64,000 nucleotides of DNA from Zeaxanthinibacter sp. PT1 (GTDB lineage Bacteria > Bacteroidota > Bacteroidia > Flavobacteriales > Flavobacteriaceae), in the NCBI RefSeq assembly GCF_028464225.1, contig NZ_JAQPCN010000001.1, positions 744,001 to 808,000 on the forward strand, read 5' to 3'. The notes below the pieces were generated by a model, which did not search any database, was not told where the DNA came from, and was given only the letters and a program-made list of their open reading frames with translations. Positions 52,863 to 63,765 of the stretch are shown one piece after another. How positions within the stretch are numbered: position 1 is the first letter of the stretch; each line of letters begins with the position of its first letter. The translations under genes were made by a program, and so were the position numbers.

Positions 52863-54457
52863 TGAATTGTTTGAATTGAAAAAATTTTCAGGGACCCATC
52901 CTCCCAGACAGGTTTTATATTTTTAAAGGCTTGGTCATAATTGGTTTCAATGACGATATAATCTATTGAATACAGGCCTGCTAATGACTGCCACTTTTTT
53001 GGTGTTATTTCTCGAAAATACGCTAACCCCTGTTCACCTTCTTGACGACTTCCATAAAAGGATTTATATCGATTACTATGTTCTTCTATTTTTGATTCTG
53101 CAAAAGGAAATTCTTTGGAAACAACAACGTTCCTTTTCCCAATTAATCGAATGTCGGTATTGAGCGCATCCGAATATGCTTGAAAAACCGCGTCAGGTGG
53201 GGTATTTCTCACAAAAGTAAAAAAATTCGACTTCCTTTGAGATATCTGAGTAAACGGATGGTCAAGATAAATGATGCTCGATATAAATAAACTGACAAAA
53301 AGGAGTCCTACAATACCTTTAGAAACAGGAGGGATTTCCCAGCTTCTAGGGTTTTTAACAATGTATCCAATCATAATCATCCAGCAGGCAAGTACAGACC
53401 AAAATCCGAATATTGTAAATCTTGATGGCCCTAAATAGGCAATAAGTTTGACTGGAATAATATCTATGAAAAGGTATTGCAGTCCGATAGAAATTACATA
53501 TCCCAAAAAGGCAAGGGAAGCAGAAATAGCTAATTTGTAAAAACGTCTGTACAACCCATAAAATAATGGAATAAGTATTAACAGTGCTATTATAGAGAAT
53601 ATAGATTCCCATGGGAAAAATACATTGCTATAAGAAGGCACATGGTAATGCCATGGATGTCTCTCTCTTACGTAATATTCAATAAACAATTCGGTGTTCA
53701 ATGTAGCGGAGCTCTTAAACATCACGGTAACAACTATTCCTGAAAGTAAAACTGCTCCGAATAGTTCCATCATCTTGCCGTAGCAATTTTTAATCCAAGG
53801 CATTAAGAATATTCCGTAGAAACAAGCGGTTAAAAGCCCCATAACAGGGTGGAGCAGAGTACCTAATACAATTAACGAAAGATAAAGCCAACGACCAGCC
53901 AGCCTACGCTCCCACAGTATTATTCCTATAAAACTGACAAACATACTGAGGTTAGCTGGATATAATGAGGCATTATACGGAAGCCAATTGCCAACCGCCA
54001 AAATCCTATTAAGATCTTTTGACAACACTACAATCGCAAGTAATATAGCTAAATAAGGCGCCAAATGAAATACCTTCTTAGTTGGTAAGAATCTTTGTAG
54101 AAATACGATGATTACACCAAAAATTACCGGGGGGTATAGGGTTAGCATAAGTACCTTTATGATAAAGAGCCAAGAATACCATGGTAGATTGAACAACAAA
54201 GGAGGGAGCGCAACAAAGTATCCGTATATCCATCGTGGATTTTTTTCAAAAGATGCCTGGGTGAAAAAATCATTTACAAGTAAATCGGAATTGAATAGAT
54301 GAATCCAGAATGGCATCATATCCTGCTCAGCCCAGGTATAAGCCGTGGGGTTTTGAAGAAAAGTAAGAAACCCAATGAATCCAAGGAAAAAAAGATAAGT
54401 GTTCCATAGGTTTTTATCTTTAAACCATGCCATTTTTCCGGCCATTCTATTCATCAT
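52859..54457 (-). CDS. Multi-helix membrane protein, DUF6798-like
   Basis: 532 residues with about eleven membrane helices, early loop AYTWAEQDMMPFWIHLF with acidic residues, and a soluble C-terminal part after residue 420 (FVRNTPPDAVFQAYSDALNT; SIDYIVIETNYD) as in DUF6798/GT-C proteins. Likely a periplasmic glycosyl or polyol transferase using a lipid-phosphate donor, but not proved. Visibly AT-richer than the conserved genes before 43 kb. Confidence 0.7.
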   Translation of the reverse strand: MMNRMAGKMAWFKDKNLWNTYLFFLGFIGFLTFLQNPTAYTWAEQDMMPFWIHLFNSDLLVNDFFTQASFEKNPRWIYGYFVALPPLLFNLPWYSWLFIIKVLMLTLYPPVIFGVIIVFLQRFLPTKKVFHLAPYLAILLAIVVLSKDLNRILAVGNWLPYNASLYPANLSMFVSFIGIILWERRLAGRWLYLSLIVLGTLLHPVMGLLTACFYGIFLMPWIKNCYGKMMELFGAVLLSGIVVTVMFKSSATLNTELFIEYYVRERHPWHYHVPSYSNVFFPWESIFSIIALLILIPLFYGLYRRFYKLAISASLAFLGYVISIGLQYLFIDIIPVKLIAYLGPSRFTIFGFWSVLACWMIMIGYIVKNPRSWEIPPVSKGIVGLLFVSLFISSIIYLDHPFTQISQRKSNFFTFVRNTPPDAVFQAYSDALNTDIRLIGKRNVVVSKEFPFAESKIEEHSNRYKSFYGSRQEGEQGLAYFREITPKKWQSLAGLYSIDYIVIETNYDQAFKNIKPVWEDGSLKIFSIQTIQ

Positions 54458-55527
54458 CTTTGTTGTCGATATTTTTCAGCTTCCCAATTCCCCAAGTACT
54501 TAATTTCTTCATGTGACAGATGAACCAGGTTGTCTTTAAGATAGTCAGCTATAATCATGTTGTTTTTAAGGACATCTTCTATCATTTTTGCCTTTTTCAA
54601 GTCGGCAGCTAAAATATAAAGTTGATCCTTTATTAAGATTAGTTTAGGGGGCTCATGATACTTCTCGGCAAAGATTATTAGTGCATTAGCATCCAAATGC
54701 TCAGAGACCAAGATTTTATACCCACAGAAAACATAGCCGTCCGGTGAGAAAGGCGGTTCTTCTGCAAGCTCTGGGCGATTCTTTAGCAATTCAATTATAG
54801 TAGCATCTTCTGAATGATAGACGGATAACCTGTGGTTAAAGGCCTCTTCATAAATAGAAGAAATTTCGGAAACACGACGATAGCGGGCAAGATCCAATCC
54901 CGAGATGTTTTCAGCTGACAACACCACCTCTTCCATCAGTTCCTTGACTTCATCAAACTTATCTGAACTAATAATCAGACCATGATTCTGTAAAAAAATC
55001 ACTTTTGGTAAAATTCCGTACTGAAGTACATACTCTTCTAATTGATCACGTAGAAGTAATGCCAATTCTATACCTGGGGTCTCATAAGGAATCAACAGAC
55101 TACGGGGGTATAATTGTGATGTTGCTTCTTCCCAGTTTTTACTGCTTGTCAAAACGTTAACGGCTATAGAATGCACATGGCAGGTATAACGATATAACAA
55201 GGCGTGGAGGTAGGTCTCAATAGAAGGTCTATCTTGACCAAGAACTATTGATTTAGCCAATAACTCACCGGCTCTTTTATCTTTATCCCTTTTATCTTCG
55301 GTATTCTTCACAGAAGGGTGATTTAACACGTTGAGCACTGCTGCCGTTTTAACCCCTGTGTAACCTCTACCCTCTTGCAATTCAGATAGTAAATATCCTG
55401 AGGCTTTAATGAGCATGGTTTCCCCATATTTAACAGAAGTATTGCCGCCTCCGGCCTGCACTAGGTCAAATCTTTCTCCCGCATAGGCCGACATCCTGAT
55501 CAATTTGTCAATTGCTTCCTGCTCCAT
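54454..55527 (-). CDS. Class II aldolase/adducin family protein
   Basis: 357 residues. N-terminal class II aldolase domain (about 1-215): GGGNTSVKYG, PSIETYLHALL with Glu104 and His108, HVHS with His117/His119, and NHG at 181-183, so the metal and acid-base residues are kept. The N-terminal style resembles the rhamnulose-1-phosphate aldolase/alcohol dehydrogenase proteins, but the dehydrogenase half is absent and replaced by about 140 residues of unknown type. It may form or cleave a phosphorylated keto-sugar. Overlaps by one base with the HAD gene. Confidence 0.82.
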   Translation of the reverse strand: MEQEAIDKLIRMSAYAGERFDLVQAGGGNTSVKYGETMLIKASGYLLSELQEGRGYTGVKTAAVLNVLNHPSVKNTEDKRDKDKRAGELLAKSIVLGQDRPSIETYLHALLYRYTCHVHSIAVNVLTSSKNWEEATSQLYPRSLLIPYETPGIELALLLRDQLEEYVLQYGILPKVIFLQNHGLIISSDKFDEVKELMEEVVLSAENISGLDLARYRRVSEISSIYEEAFNHRLSVYHSEDATIIELLKNRPELAEEPPFSPDGYVFCGYKILVSEHLDANALIIFAEKYHEPPKLILIKDQLYILAADLKKAKMIEDVLKNNMIIADYLKDNLVHLSHEEIKYLGNWEAEKYRQQR

Positions 55528-56207
55528 TATAATTGAATTTCAATAAAAGATCTAATTTCCTTAACAACTGCTGGAACGTTCCTTTTCTCAGCATTCCTGT
55601 TCAGCCAAACTGCTCTAATATTCATTGCCATAGCTCCTTCTATATCCTTCTCCCAACTATCTCCTATCATTAGGGCCTCGGTTGAATTACAGTTGAGTTT
55701 CTGTAAAGCTCGCGTAAACATGTAGGGGTGTGGCTTTTCAATGCCTACTTCTTCACTACTCACCATAAAGTCTAAGATTTCAGTGAGTTTTAACCGTTTT
55801 AATTTCCGGTATTGAATATGTGCCGTTAGGTCTGTTAATAAGCATATTCTGCCTCCTTTAGCCTTAACCATTTCTAACCACTCCATTACTCCCTCATCCA
55901 ATACTAGGTGATTAAGAAATGTATCCCAGTAACAGTCGTAAAAATAAAGTCCATGGTGTAAAGAAGCCCCTTCTATTCTTTCCAACATTTTTTGAAAATA
56001 AAGAAGGCGGTTGTGTGATGCGGCCTGGGAAGGCAGTTCTAAATGGGTCTGTTTTCTAGCCAAAGTGAAGACTGATTCAGCCGCTTTCCGATTTAAGTCA
56101 TAAAGTCTATGAAATTCATCGTAAACCGTATTCATTGCCGCTTTGTGAGGAACGTCATAAGCATACAGTGTGTTATCCAGGTCGAGAATAATGTTATTTT
56201 GCTTCAT
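55527..56207 (-). CDS. HAD-superfamily phosphatase (YjjG-like)
   Basis: 226 residues. Motif I DLDNTLY (Asp9 nucleophile, Asp11), a helical cap (about 17-85), motif II LLTDLT, motif III Lys in IEKPHPYMF, motif IV ALMIGDSWEKDIEGA. Typical small-molecule phosphatase removing phosphate from a sugar or nucleotide. It lies between GT4 (14-nt overlap) and the aldolase, so it probably acts in the same pathway. Confidence 0.88.
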   Translation of the reverse strand: MKQNNIILDLDNTLYAYDVPHKAAMNTVYDEFHRLYDLNRKAAESVFTLARKQTHLELPSQAASHNRLLYFQKMLERIEGASLHHGLYFYDCYWDTFLNHLVLDEGVMEWLEMVKAKGGRICLLTDLTAHIQYRKLKRLKLTEILDFMVSSEEVGIEKPHPYMFTRALQKLNCNSTEALMIGDSWEKDIEGAMAMNIRAVWLNRNAEKRNVPAVVKEIRSFIEIQL

Positions 56208-57306
56208 GGATAATTCGCTTATAAAAATTTAACAATTTCTTTTCTTCCTGGTCCCAATTAAAAATATCCACGGCTGCATTCCGACCAATTTCTCCCATTT
56301 TACTAGCTAACGCCCTATCACTAATTAGACGCGCTATGGCCCCCGCGATTGCTTCAGGATTATTAGGATCTACAAATAGGGCACAATCCGTGTCCTTAAG
56401 AAGAGTTCTCCAGTATGGGAAGTCTGATGCAATTACCGGTATTCCGGCGGCCATATATTCAAACATTTTAACCGGGATACTATCTAAATAACTGATCGTC
56501 GGCTCCAATACCACCAAACCCGCGACTGAACGCTGCATTACCTGGTTGACCTCAGTTCTTGACAGAAACCCCAACTCCTCTACCTGGCTCCAACCCCTTA
56601 CTGATACTGCCCGATTTCTCAAATCCTCATTTTCAAATTTTCCTCCAAGTAAAAGTTTCCCATTGTCCAGATATGACATGGCCTCAACAATTTGTAAAAT
56701 TCCACGAACCTTGGAAATAGCTCCTACATAGCATACGGCGTCTTCCTTTTCTCCTAAAACCTCGGCATTATTAAACTCTTCAAGAAACGGGAAATTCTGA
56801 ACCTCTATAACAGTCGGATTCACCTTTAAGAATCGATCCCGAATATGCGGTGTTGCTGCAATAATTCCTGAGAGTTTTGCCGCTATGTGGTTTTCGTATC
56901 GTTCAAATAAGTACGATAGGGCTTTCCGTAACCATGAAGGAAGATAAGCCTTGGTTAAAAGTTGTCTAGGGACATCTTCATGAGTATCATAAATTACTTT
57001 TTTACCTTTTGCTATAAGTTTTTTTCCTACACCCAGGAGCTCCGGATCATGAAAATGATAAACACTGGCCTCAATTGCCAGGGCCTGTTGGTACATTTTT
57101 TTTCGAAATTTCAGCAAACGCTCTTTTCTGTTAACTGGTCGCCCTATATCCCAGAATATTACTCCGTCCTTTTCTTCATTACCAAGTCCATCGGCTACTA
57201 CTAGATGAACTCGAAAACTCGCCTTGACTAAGGACCGGCATTGCTTAATAAATATTCTGGTGTCATAACGGTGATGTACCGTTGATATATGGCAAATTTC
57301 AATCAT
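56194..57306 (-). CDS. Family 4 glycosyltransferase
   Basis: 370 residues, GT-B fold: N-terminal ICHISTVHHRYDTRIFIKQC, YDTHEDVPRQLL, and the donor site SIPVKMFEYMAAGIPVIASD with the conserved Glu. Cytoplasmic or membrane-bound, adds one sugar to the lipid-linked repeat unit. Overlaps the polymerase gene by 8 nt. Confidence 0.9.
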   Translation of the reverse strand: MIEICHISTVHHRYDTRIFIKQCRSLVKASFRVHLVVADGLGNEEKDGVIFWDIGRPVNRKERLLKFRKKMYQQALAIEASVYHFHDPELLGVGKKLIAKGKKVIYDTHEDVPRQLLTKAYLPSWLRKALSYLFERYENHIAAKLSGIIAATPHIRDRFLKVNPTVIEVQNFPFLEEFNNAEVLGEKEDAVCYVGAISKVRGILQIVEAMSYLDNGKLLLGGKFENEDLRNRAVSVRGWSQVEELGFLSRTEVNQVMQRSVAGLVVLEPTISYLDSIPVKMFEYMAAGIPVIASDFPYWRTLLKDTDCALFVDPNNPEAIAGAIARLISDRALASKMGEIGRNAAVDIFNWDQEEKKLLNFYKRIIHEAK

Positions 57307-58552
57307 TCTTTTCTCGTATTAAAAAAATGGATATTAACAATAAGGCAAGAGCTCCGTGGGTAAGGAATACTGTAAAGATAGAGGAACTTATAAAAGAAAA
57401 AATGACCAGTAAGAATAAGCCAAAGTAGCGTGATGGTATTTTTAGGTTATTCAGAATCATAAAGTAGGAAGATACCAGGCCGATATTTACTAGTACGCCC
57501 AGGGCTCCAAAATTCATATATCCGTCAGAAATTATCCCGTTGTTAGCAGCCATATCCGGGCGGTTAAAATAGGTTTCCCCTATGATGTACTCATGACGAA
57601 TTTGATAGGGGTAATCAACAAAAGCTCCTAATACAGACTCTGACCAGTACATATAGTTATCCTTGAAGAAATCCAAATATGTAATATCTAAAAGAGTAGG
57701 AAGAAAATGCACCCTTCTGAAGGTCAGTATCCAAGGGTAATCATATCCCGCAACAGCAAGCATCAGACATATGATAATAAACAGTGAAGAATACAGAAGA
57801 ATCCTGCTGACAGATTTCAGATAGGTCCATCTATAAAATATCAATACAACGATTAAGCCCAGGTATACCGTTTTATGTGCTCCAAAGAGATAAAAAAGGA
57901 CCAGGTAAAGAACGCCAACAAAAGCGAGCAATTTGTTTCTTAGCTCTAAAGAGAATACGATGATGAGCGGGATTATTATTTTAGTAAACAAGGAATAGGT
58001 ATAACCAAAATATACATTAGAGAGGCCTGCCATAGAGCTCCTGGTTTTGTATACGTCCAATAACAGTAAGTTCTTTAAGTTTATGTGCGGACCATATACC
58101 AAAAGATAGGGGATGGTCCCTATTACCGTGATCAGCAAAAGCACCAGGAGTCCCTGTTTTTTATTCAATACAGGAATGCTGGTAATACTGAACTTCAGCT
58201 TAAGCATAAACCAGCTGACAAAAAAGAACAGTTGGTGATACAGTAGAAGTTGTGATGGGTACATCCCTTCGGATATAAAAGCGATGAGGGAAGGAATGGT
58301 TAACAGGATAAAGAAAAGAGATAATATTATAAACCCCAGTTTCCTGTGATCAATTCTGGTCAAAAATCGAACATTGAGACCAAAAATCAATCCGGCCAGA
58401 ACTAAACGAAGAAAAGAAAAGTTGAACTCTCCATCCTTAAGTTCAGCGATATACTCCCAGTAAAAATAGTATTTGATCTCCGCATGGTACAACCACAAGA
58501 GGAGTAGGAAATAAATGGTGAAATATGTCGATATGGATGGCCTGATCTTCAA
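57299..58552 (-). CDS. wzy: Oligosaccharide repeat-unit polymerase (Wzy-like)
   Basis: 417 residues, about eleven membrane helices with a large periplasmic loop (GYDYPWILTFRRVHFLPTLL to ANNGIISDGYMNFGALG). The motif NNGIISDGYMNFGALG resembles the O-antigen polymerase loop. Start is TTG at 58552 overlapping the upstream stop as TTGA; no nearby ATG exists. Wzy proteins diverge strongly, so the call is by topology and place. Confidence 0.72.
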   Translation of the reverse strand: MKIRPSISTYFTIYFLLLLWLYHAEIKYYFYWEYIAELKDGEFNFSFLRLVLAGLIFGLNVRFLTRIDHRKLGFIILSLFFILLTIPSLIAFISEGMYPSQLLLYHQLFFFVSWFMLKLKFSITSIPVLNKKQGLLVLLLITVIGTIPYLLVYGPHINLKNLLLLDVYKTRSSMAGLSNVYFGYTYSLFTKIIIPLIIVFSLELRNKLLAFVGVLYLVLFYLFGAHKTVYLGLIVVLIFYRWTYLKSVSRILLYSSLFIIICLMLAVAGYDYPWILTFRRVHFLPTLLDITYLDFFKDNYMYWSESVLGAFVDYPYQIRHEYIIGETYFNRPDMAANNGIISDGYMNFGALGVLVNIGLVSSYFMILNNLKIPSRYFGLFLLVIFSFISSSIFTVFLTHGALALLLISIFLIREKND

Positions 58553-59805
58553 TTCTTAATAGCTTTTCGCGTTGCAAAGATGAGTGATGACAGAAAAGCA
58601 AAGAAGGAAATCCCAGAAAACCTGTTCAAAATACTTTCAAACAATGCATTGATAAAAAATATTAGTACTATAGCCAGCGCTAAGTATTTGTCTGTTCCTG
58701 TGTAAGAGTAGGCTCTTTTAAAAAGCATGAGGAATATGGCGACAAGCAGGAATAATCCAAAAATGCCGTTTTCTATCCAGGTCTGGAAAAATTGGTTATG
58801 TGAGTTCAGTTCATCGCGTAAGGGGAAACGGTATTCCTTTTCAATATATTTTTGGTTGAGCGCTGCCTGTGCATTGCCAACACCATATCCAAAGAATGGG
58901 TTTTCGGAGATTAGATCCAAGGATGCATCCCAGCTTAAAAGCCTGGTAGCATATCCATACCTGGCTTCCTTATCCAGGGTAAATTCATTCTTAACAACTT
59001 TACCCACACTCTCTGAGACCCTGGGATTAAACAAGCTCAGGGTATAAATCCCCAGTGCAAGACACCCTAAAAATATAATTTTATAGAGTGCTGATGTTCT
59101 AATAATCAGGACCCGGTAAATCAATAAAATAGTCAGAACAATTAGTGATGCCTTATTAGATATGAGGAAAAGCAGCAGAGCGAAAAAAAGTATGAATACC
59201 ACTCTTTGTTTTATCGGAAAGAGGTTTTTTTGAAATAACAGAATACTCGTGCCTACGGTTAAGTACAAACCAAAATATACGGTTTGATGAAAAACGGAGA
59301 AGTGTTTCCCAAAAAAATAGTTACCCCCGTAAATGACTGATTCCATAAACGATTTTCCTTCTATAAGCTCAGGTTGGAACCGGAATATGCCGGGGCCAAT
59401 CTCGATAGAGCGATATACGGCAATGAGAAGGCAGCAAATTCCCGAAACTAACAAACCCCATAGAAAAACCTTCATTAATAATATGTAGTCTTCCTTAGTG
59501 AAACGGTGTAGATAAAATAGTACAGGAAAGATGAGTAAGGAAAGCTTATGTTCTAAATATTTAAGCTCCCCGTTAAAGGTGAGGAATAGACCGACGGCAT
59601 ATACTAGGTAAAGTGCCGGCAATAAAATAAGACCCCAATGCATCTTTGGTTTATACTGCTGAAAACTGGATAGAGATAAAACCGCCCATAACAGAATGGC
59701 CCAGGTTGCCCATTTCTGTTCAAACGGAATCAGGAAAACATACACCAGGACCCCGCTGAAGTACAGCCTGTCTGTGTTTATTCCAAAATCGACTAATCTC
59801 TTCAT
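58549..59805 (-). CDS. O-antigen ligase family protein
   Basis: 418 residues with about eleven membrane helices and the Wzy_C signature NPFFGYGVGNAQAALN plus LNSHNQFFQTWIENGIFGL. It joins glycan chains to lipid A core or another carrier, or polymerises them. ATG at 59805 is preceded by AAGGAGG, a rare Shine-Dalgarno; the GTG at 59832 is rejected. With the Wzy-like gene next to it the locus has one polymerase and one ligase candidate. Confidence 0.85.
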   Translation of the reverse strand: MKRLVDFGINTDRLYFSGVLVYVFLIPFEQKWATWAILLWAVLSLSSFQQYKPKMHWGLILLPALYLVYAVGLFLTFNGELKYLEHKLSLLIFPVLFYLHRFTKEDYILLMKVFLWGLLVSGICCLLIAVYRSIEIGPGIFRFQPELIEGKSFMESVIYGGNYFFGKHFSVFHQTVYFGLYLTVGTSILLFQKNLFPIKQRVVFILFFALLLFLISNKASLIVLTILLIYRVLIIRTSALYKIIFLGCLALGIYTLSLFNPRVSESVGKVVKNEFTLDKEARYGYATRLLSWDASLDLISENPFFGYGVGNAQAALNQKYIEKEYRFPLRDELNSHNQFFQTWIENGIFGLFLLVAIFLMLFKRAYSYTGTDKYLALAIVLIFFINALFESILNRFSGISFFAFLSSLIFATRKAIKN

Positions 59806-59815
59806 TACTTCCTCC

Positions 59816-61084
59816 TTAGTTATCTGCAACACTTAGTTTAGCGAGTGTTTTGTACTCCAATAGGAAATAGAGGCTGTAAAGTATGACCTCGTGAATAACA
59901 TAAACGTATAATAAACTAATGATATCCAAATCGAACAGGTACACACAACATCCTAGTGTTATAAAAGTGGTAATGAAATACCCGAATTGCCATACCGACG
60001 CTATTTTTAAATCGTTGGTGGCGTTGAAAATTGCAGATAGTGGACTGGCAACTAATTTAAATACAAAACTAAATGCCAGTATACTCGCAAAATTTCCTGA
60101 ACGAATCCAGGAATCACCAAATACAATACTGAACACAAATGGGCCAAATAAGAACAACACTATCCCGATCACTGTACCCATTGAAAAAAGGACCAAGGCC
60201 GACTTTAAAAAGAAAGTTTTACATTCTTTATAACGCTGTTGATTTACGAGGTCAGCTATCTTCTGGTAAAAAACATCTTTATAAGAGGTCCCAATAAGGC
60301 CTAATGGAGCACTGAGGACCATGTAAGTAAGCCCGTAATACCCAAGATCGTCTTTACTGTAAAATGCTGTTAAGACCAATATAAGCGCCTGCATCGAAAC
60401 TGTATTAAGTAAAGAAGGTCCAATCCCGAATTTTGGGAAATCCTTATATTCAATCGCAACTTCTTTAAGTTTCCGAATAGGAATAAAAGACGCTCTTATT
60501 CCTGATTTTTTAAAAAGATAGAGCCATGACCCCAGGGTGCCTAAGATTTTAGCCAGGACAAGACCATAAATTGTGATTCGTGCAAATCCAAATCCTAGGG
60601 CCGTGCCAATATATCCTATAGCTTGCATAACTTTCGCATAAGCATTGTACCGGAAAGTTTTATGCCTGATTGATAAATTGGTAAATGCACTCCAGATCCC
60701 AAAAAAGAGCACATATAATGGAACAAAGTATATCAGTGCCCCCAGGTCTGAAGGAAAATACCTGTAGTAGCCGAAGAAAGCTAGCTGCAGGATTATGGCG
60801 TAAGCTAACGTCAGGTATATACTCAGTGCGAATAACCTCATCGCCCGTAATTCTGACCTAGGCAAAACGATGGCCATATGATATTTTCCTCCTACCCCAA
60901 CGGCAAATATGGTGGCGAGTGCAAAAAAGGAAGTATAGCTGGCAAAGTCTGATTCAGAGTACAGACGAGTAAGAAGTGGGGTCGCCAAAAAAGGCAGTAT
61001 CTGTGCAATTCCGGTCCCCATCATTTGGGACGAAACATTCCTGGTAAATTCAGATTTTACTACTCGGGCCCAGAATTTTGTCAA
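59816..61084 (-). CDS. wzx: Oligosaccharide flippase (Wzx)
   Basis: 422 residues, about twelve membrane helices. N-terminal SSQMMGTGIAQILPFLATPL and LLTRLYSESDFASYTSFFAL are typical of Wzx. It would move the lipid-linked repeat unit to the periplasm. Start TTG at 61084; a nearby ATG is out of frame. Different from the flippase at 17242. Confidence 0.9.
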   Translation of the reverse strand: MTKFWARVVKSEFTRNVSSQMMGTGIAQILPFLATPLLTRLYSESDFASYTSFFALATIFAVGVGGKYHMAIVLPRSELRAMRLFALSIYLTLAYAIILQLAFFGYYRYFPSDLGALIYFVPLYVLFFGIWSAFTNLSIRHKTFRYNAYAKVMQAIGYIGTALGFGFARITIYGLVLAKILGTLGSWLYLFKKSGIRASFIPIRKLKEVAIEYKDFPKFGIGPSLLNTVSMQALILVLTAFYSKDDLGYYGLTYMVLSAPLGLIGTSYKDVFYQKIADLVNQQRYKECKTFFLKSALVLFSMGTVIGIVLFLFGPFVFSIVFGDSWIRSGNFASILAFSFVFKLVASPLSAIFNATNDLKIASVWQFGYFITTFITLGCCVYLFDLDIISLLYVYVIHEVILYSLYFLLEYKTLAKLSVADN

Positions 61085-61129
61085 AGCATGTTATGGCTTG
61101 TGGTTAAATATGTTTAACAATTAAACTAA

Positions 61130-63165
<2,036 letters not shown>

Positions 63166-63171
63166 TTTTAA

Positions 63172-63753
63172 CTAGCTGATACGTGATACACAATTATTAT
63201 TTAGCCGGTAAAGCTGCTGGCTTTCCGGGCAAACGGCCTCTCCTGATTCATCAAAATTCAACCGGTGACCAAATTCACTGACCCATCCAATCTGTTTCCC
63301 TGGGTTTCCCACGACCAGGGCATAATCCGGTACCGCTTTAGTGATCACCGCCCCTGCACCGATTAAGGAGAACTTCCCGATAGGATTTCCACATACAATG
63401 GTAGCATTAGCGCCAATAGAAGCGCCCTTTCCTACCCGTGTTTCCATATATTGGTCCCTGCGGATAACTGCACTTCGTGGATTAATAACATTGGTAAAAA
63501 CCATTGAAGGGCCTAAAAACACATCATCCTCACAGATAACTCCTGTATAGATAGAAACATTATTCTGGACTTTGACATTATTTCCCAGTTTCACCTGGGG
63601 CGAAATCACAACATTCTGCCCGATATTACATTTTTCTCCTATATAACAATCCGGCATAATATGTGAAAAATGCCAGATCTTGGTATCCTTGCCTATTACT
63701 GCTCCGTCGTCAATAACTGCAGTTTCGTGTACAAAATAATTTCTTTGAGTCAT
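63172..63753 (-). CDS. wlbB: Sugar-nucleotide 3-N-acetyltransferase (WlbB/WbpD)
   Basis: 193-residue left-handed beta-helix acyltransferase with many hexapeptide repeats ([37 protein letters not shown]) and the catalytic region [13 protein letters not shown]. It acetylates the 3-amino group, completing UDP-2,3-diacetamido-uronate. The order wlbB-wlbC-wlbA is compact (6-nt gap and 4-nt overlap). Confidence 0.9.
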   Translation of the reverse strand: MTQRNYFVHETAVIDDGAVIGKDTKIWHFSHIMPDCYIGEKCNIGQNVVISPQVKLGNNVKVQNNVSIYTGVICEDDVFLGPSMVFTNVINPRSAVIRRDQYMETRVGKGASIGANATIVCGNPIGKFSLIGAGAVITKAVPDYALVVGNPGKQIGWVSEFGHRLNFDESGEAVCPESQQLYRLNNNCVSRIS

Positions 63754-63765
63754 GCTTAAACTTGT

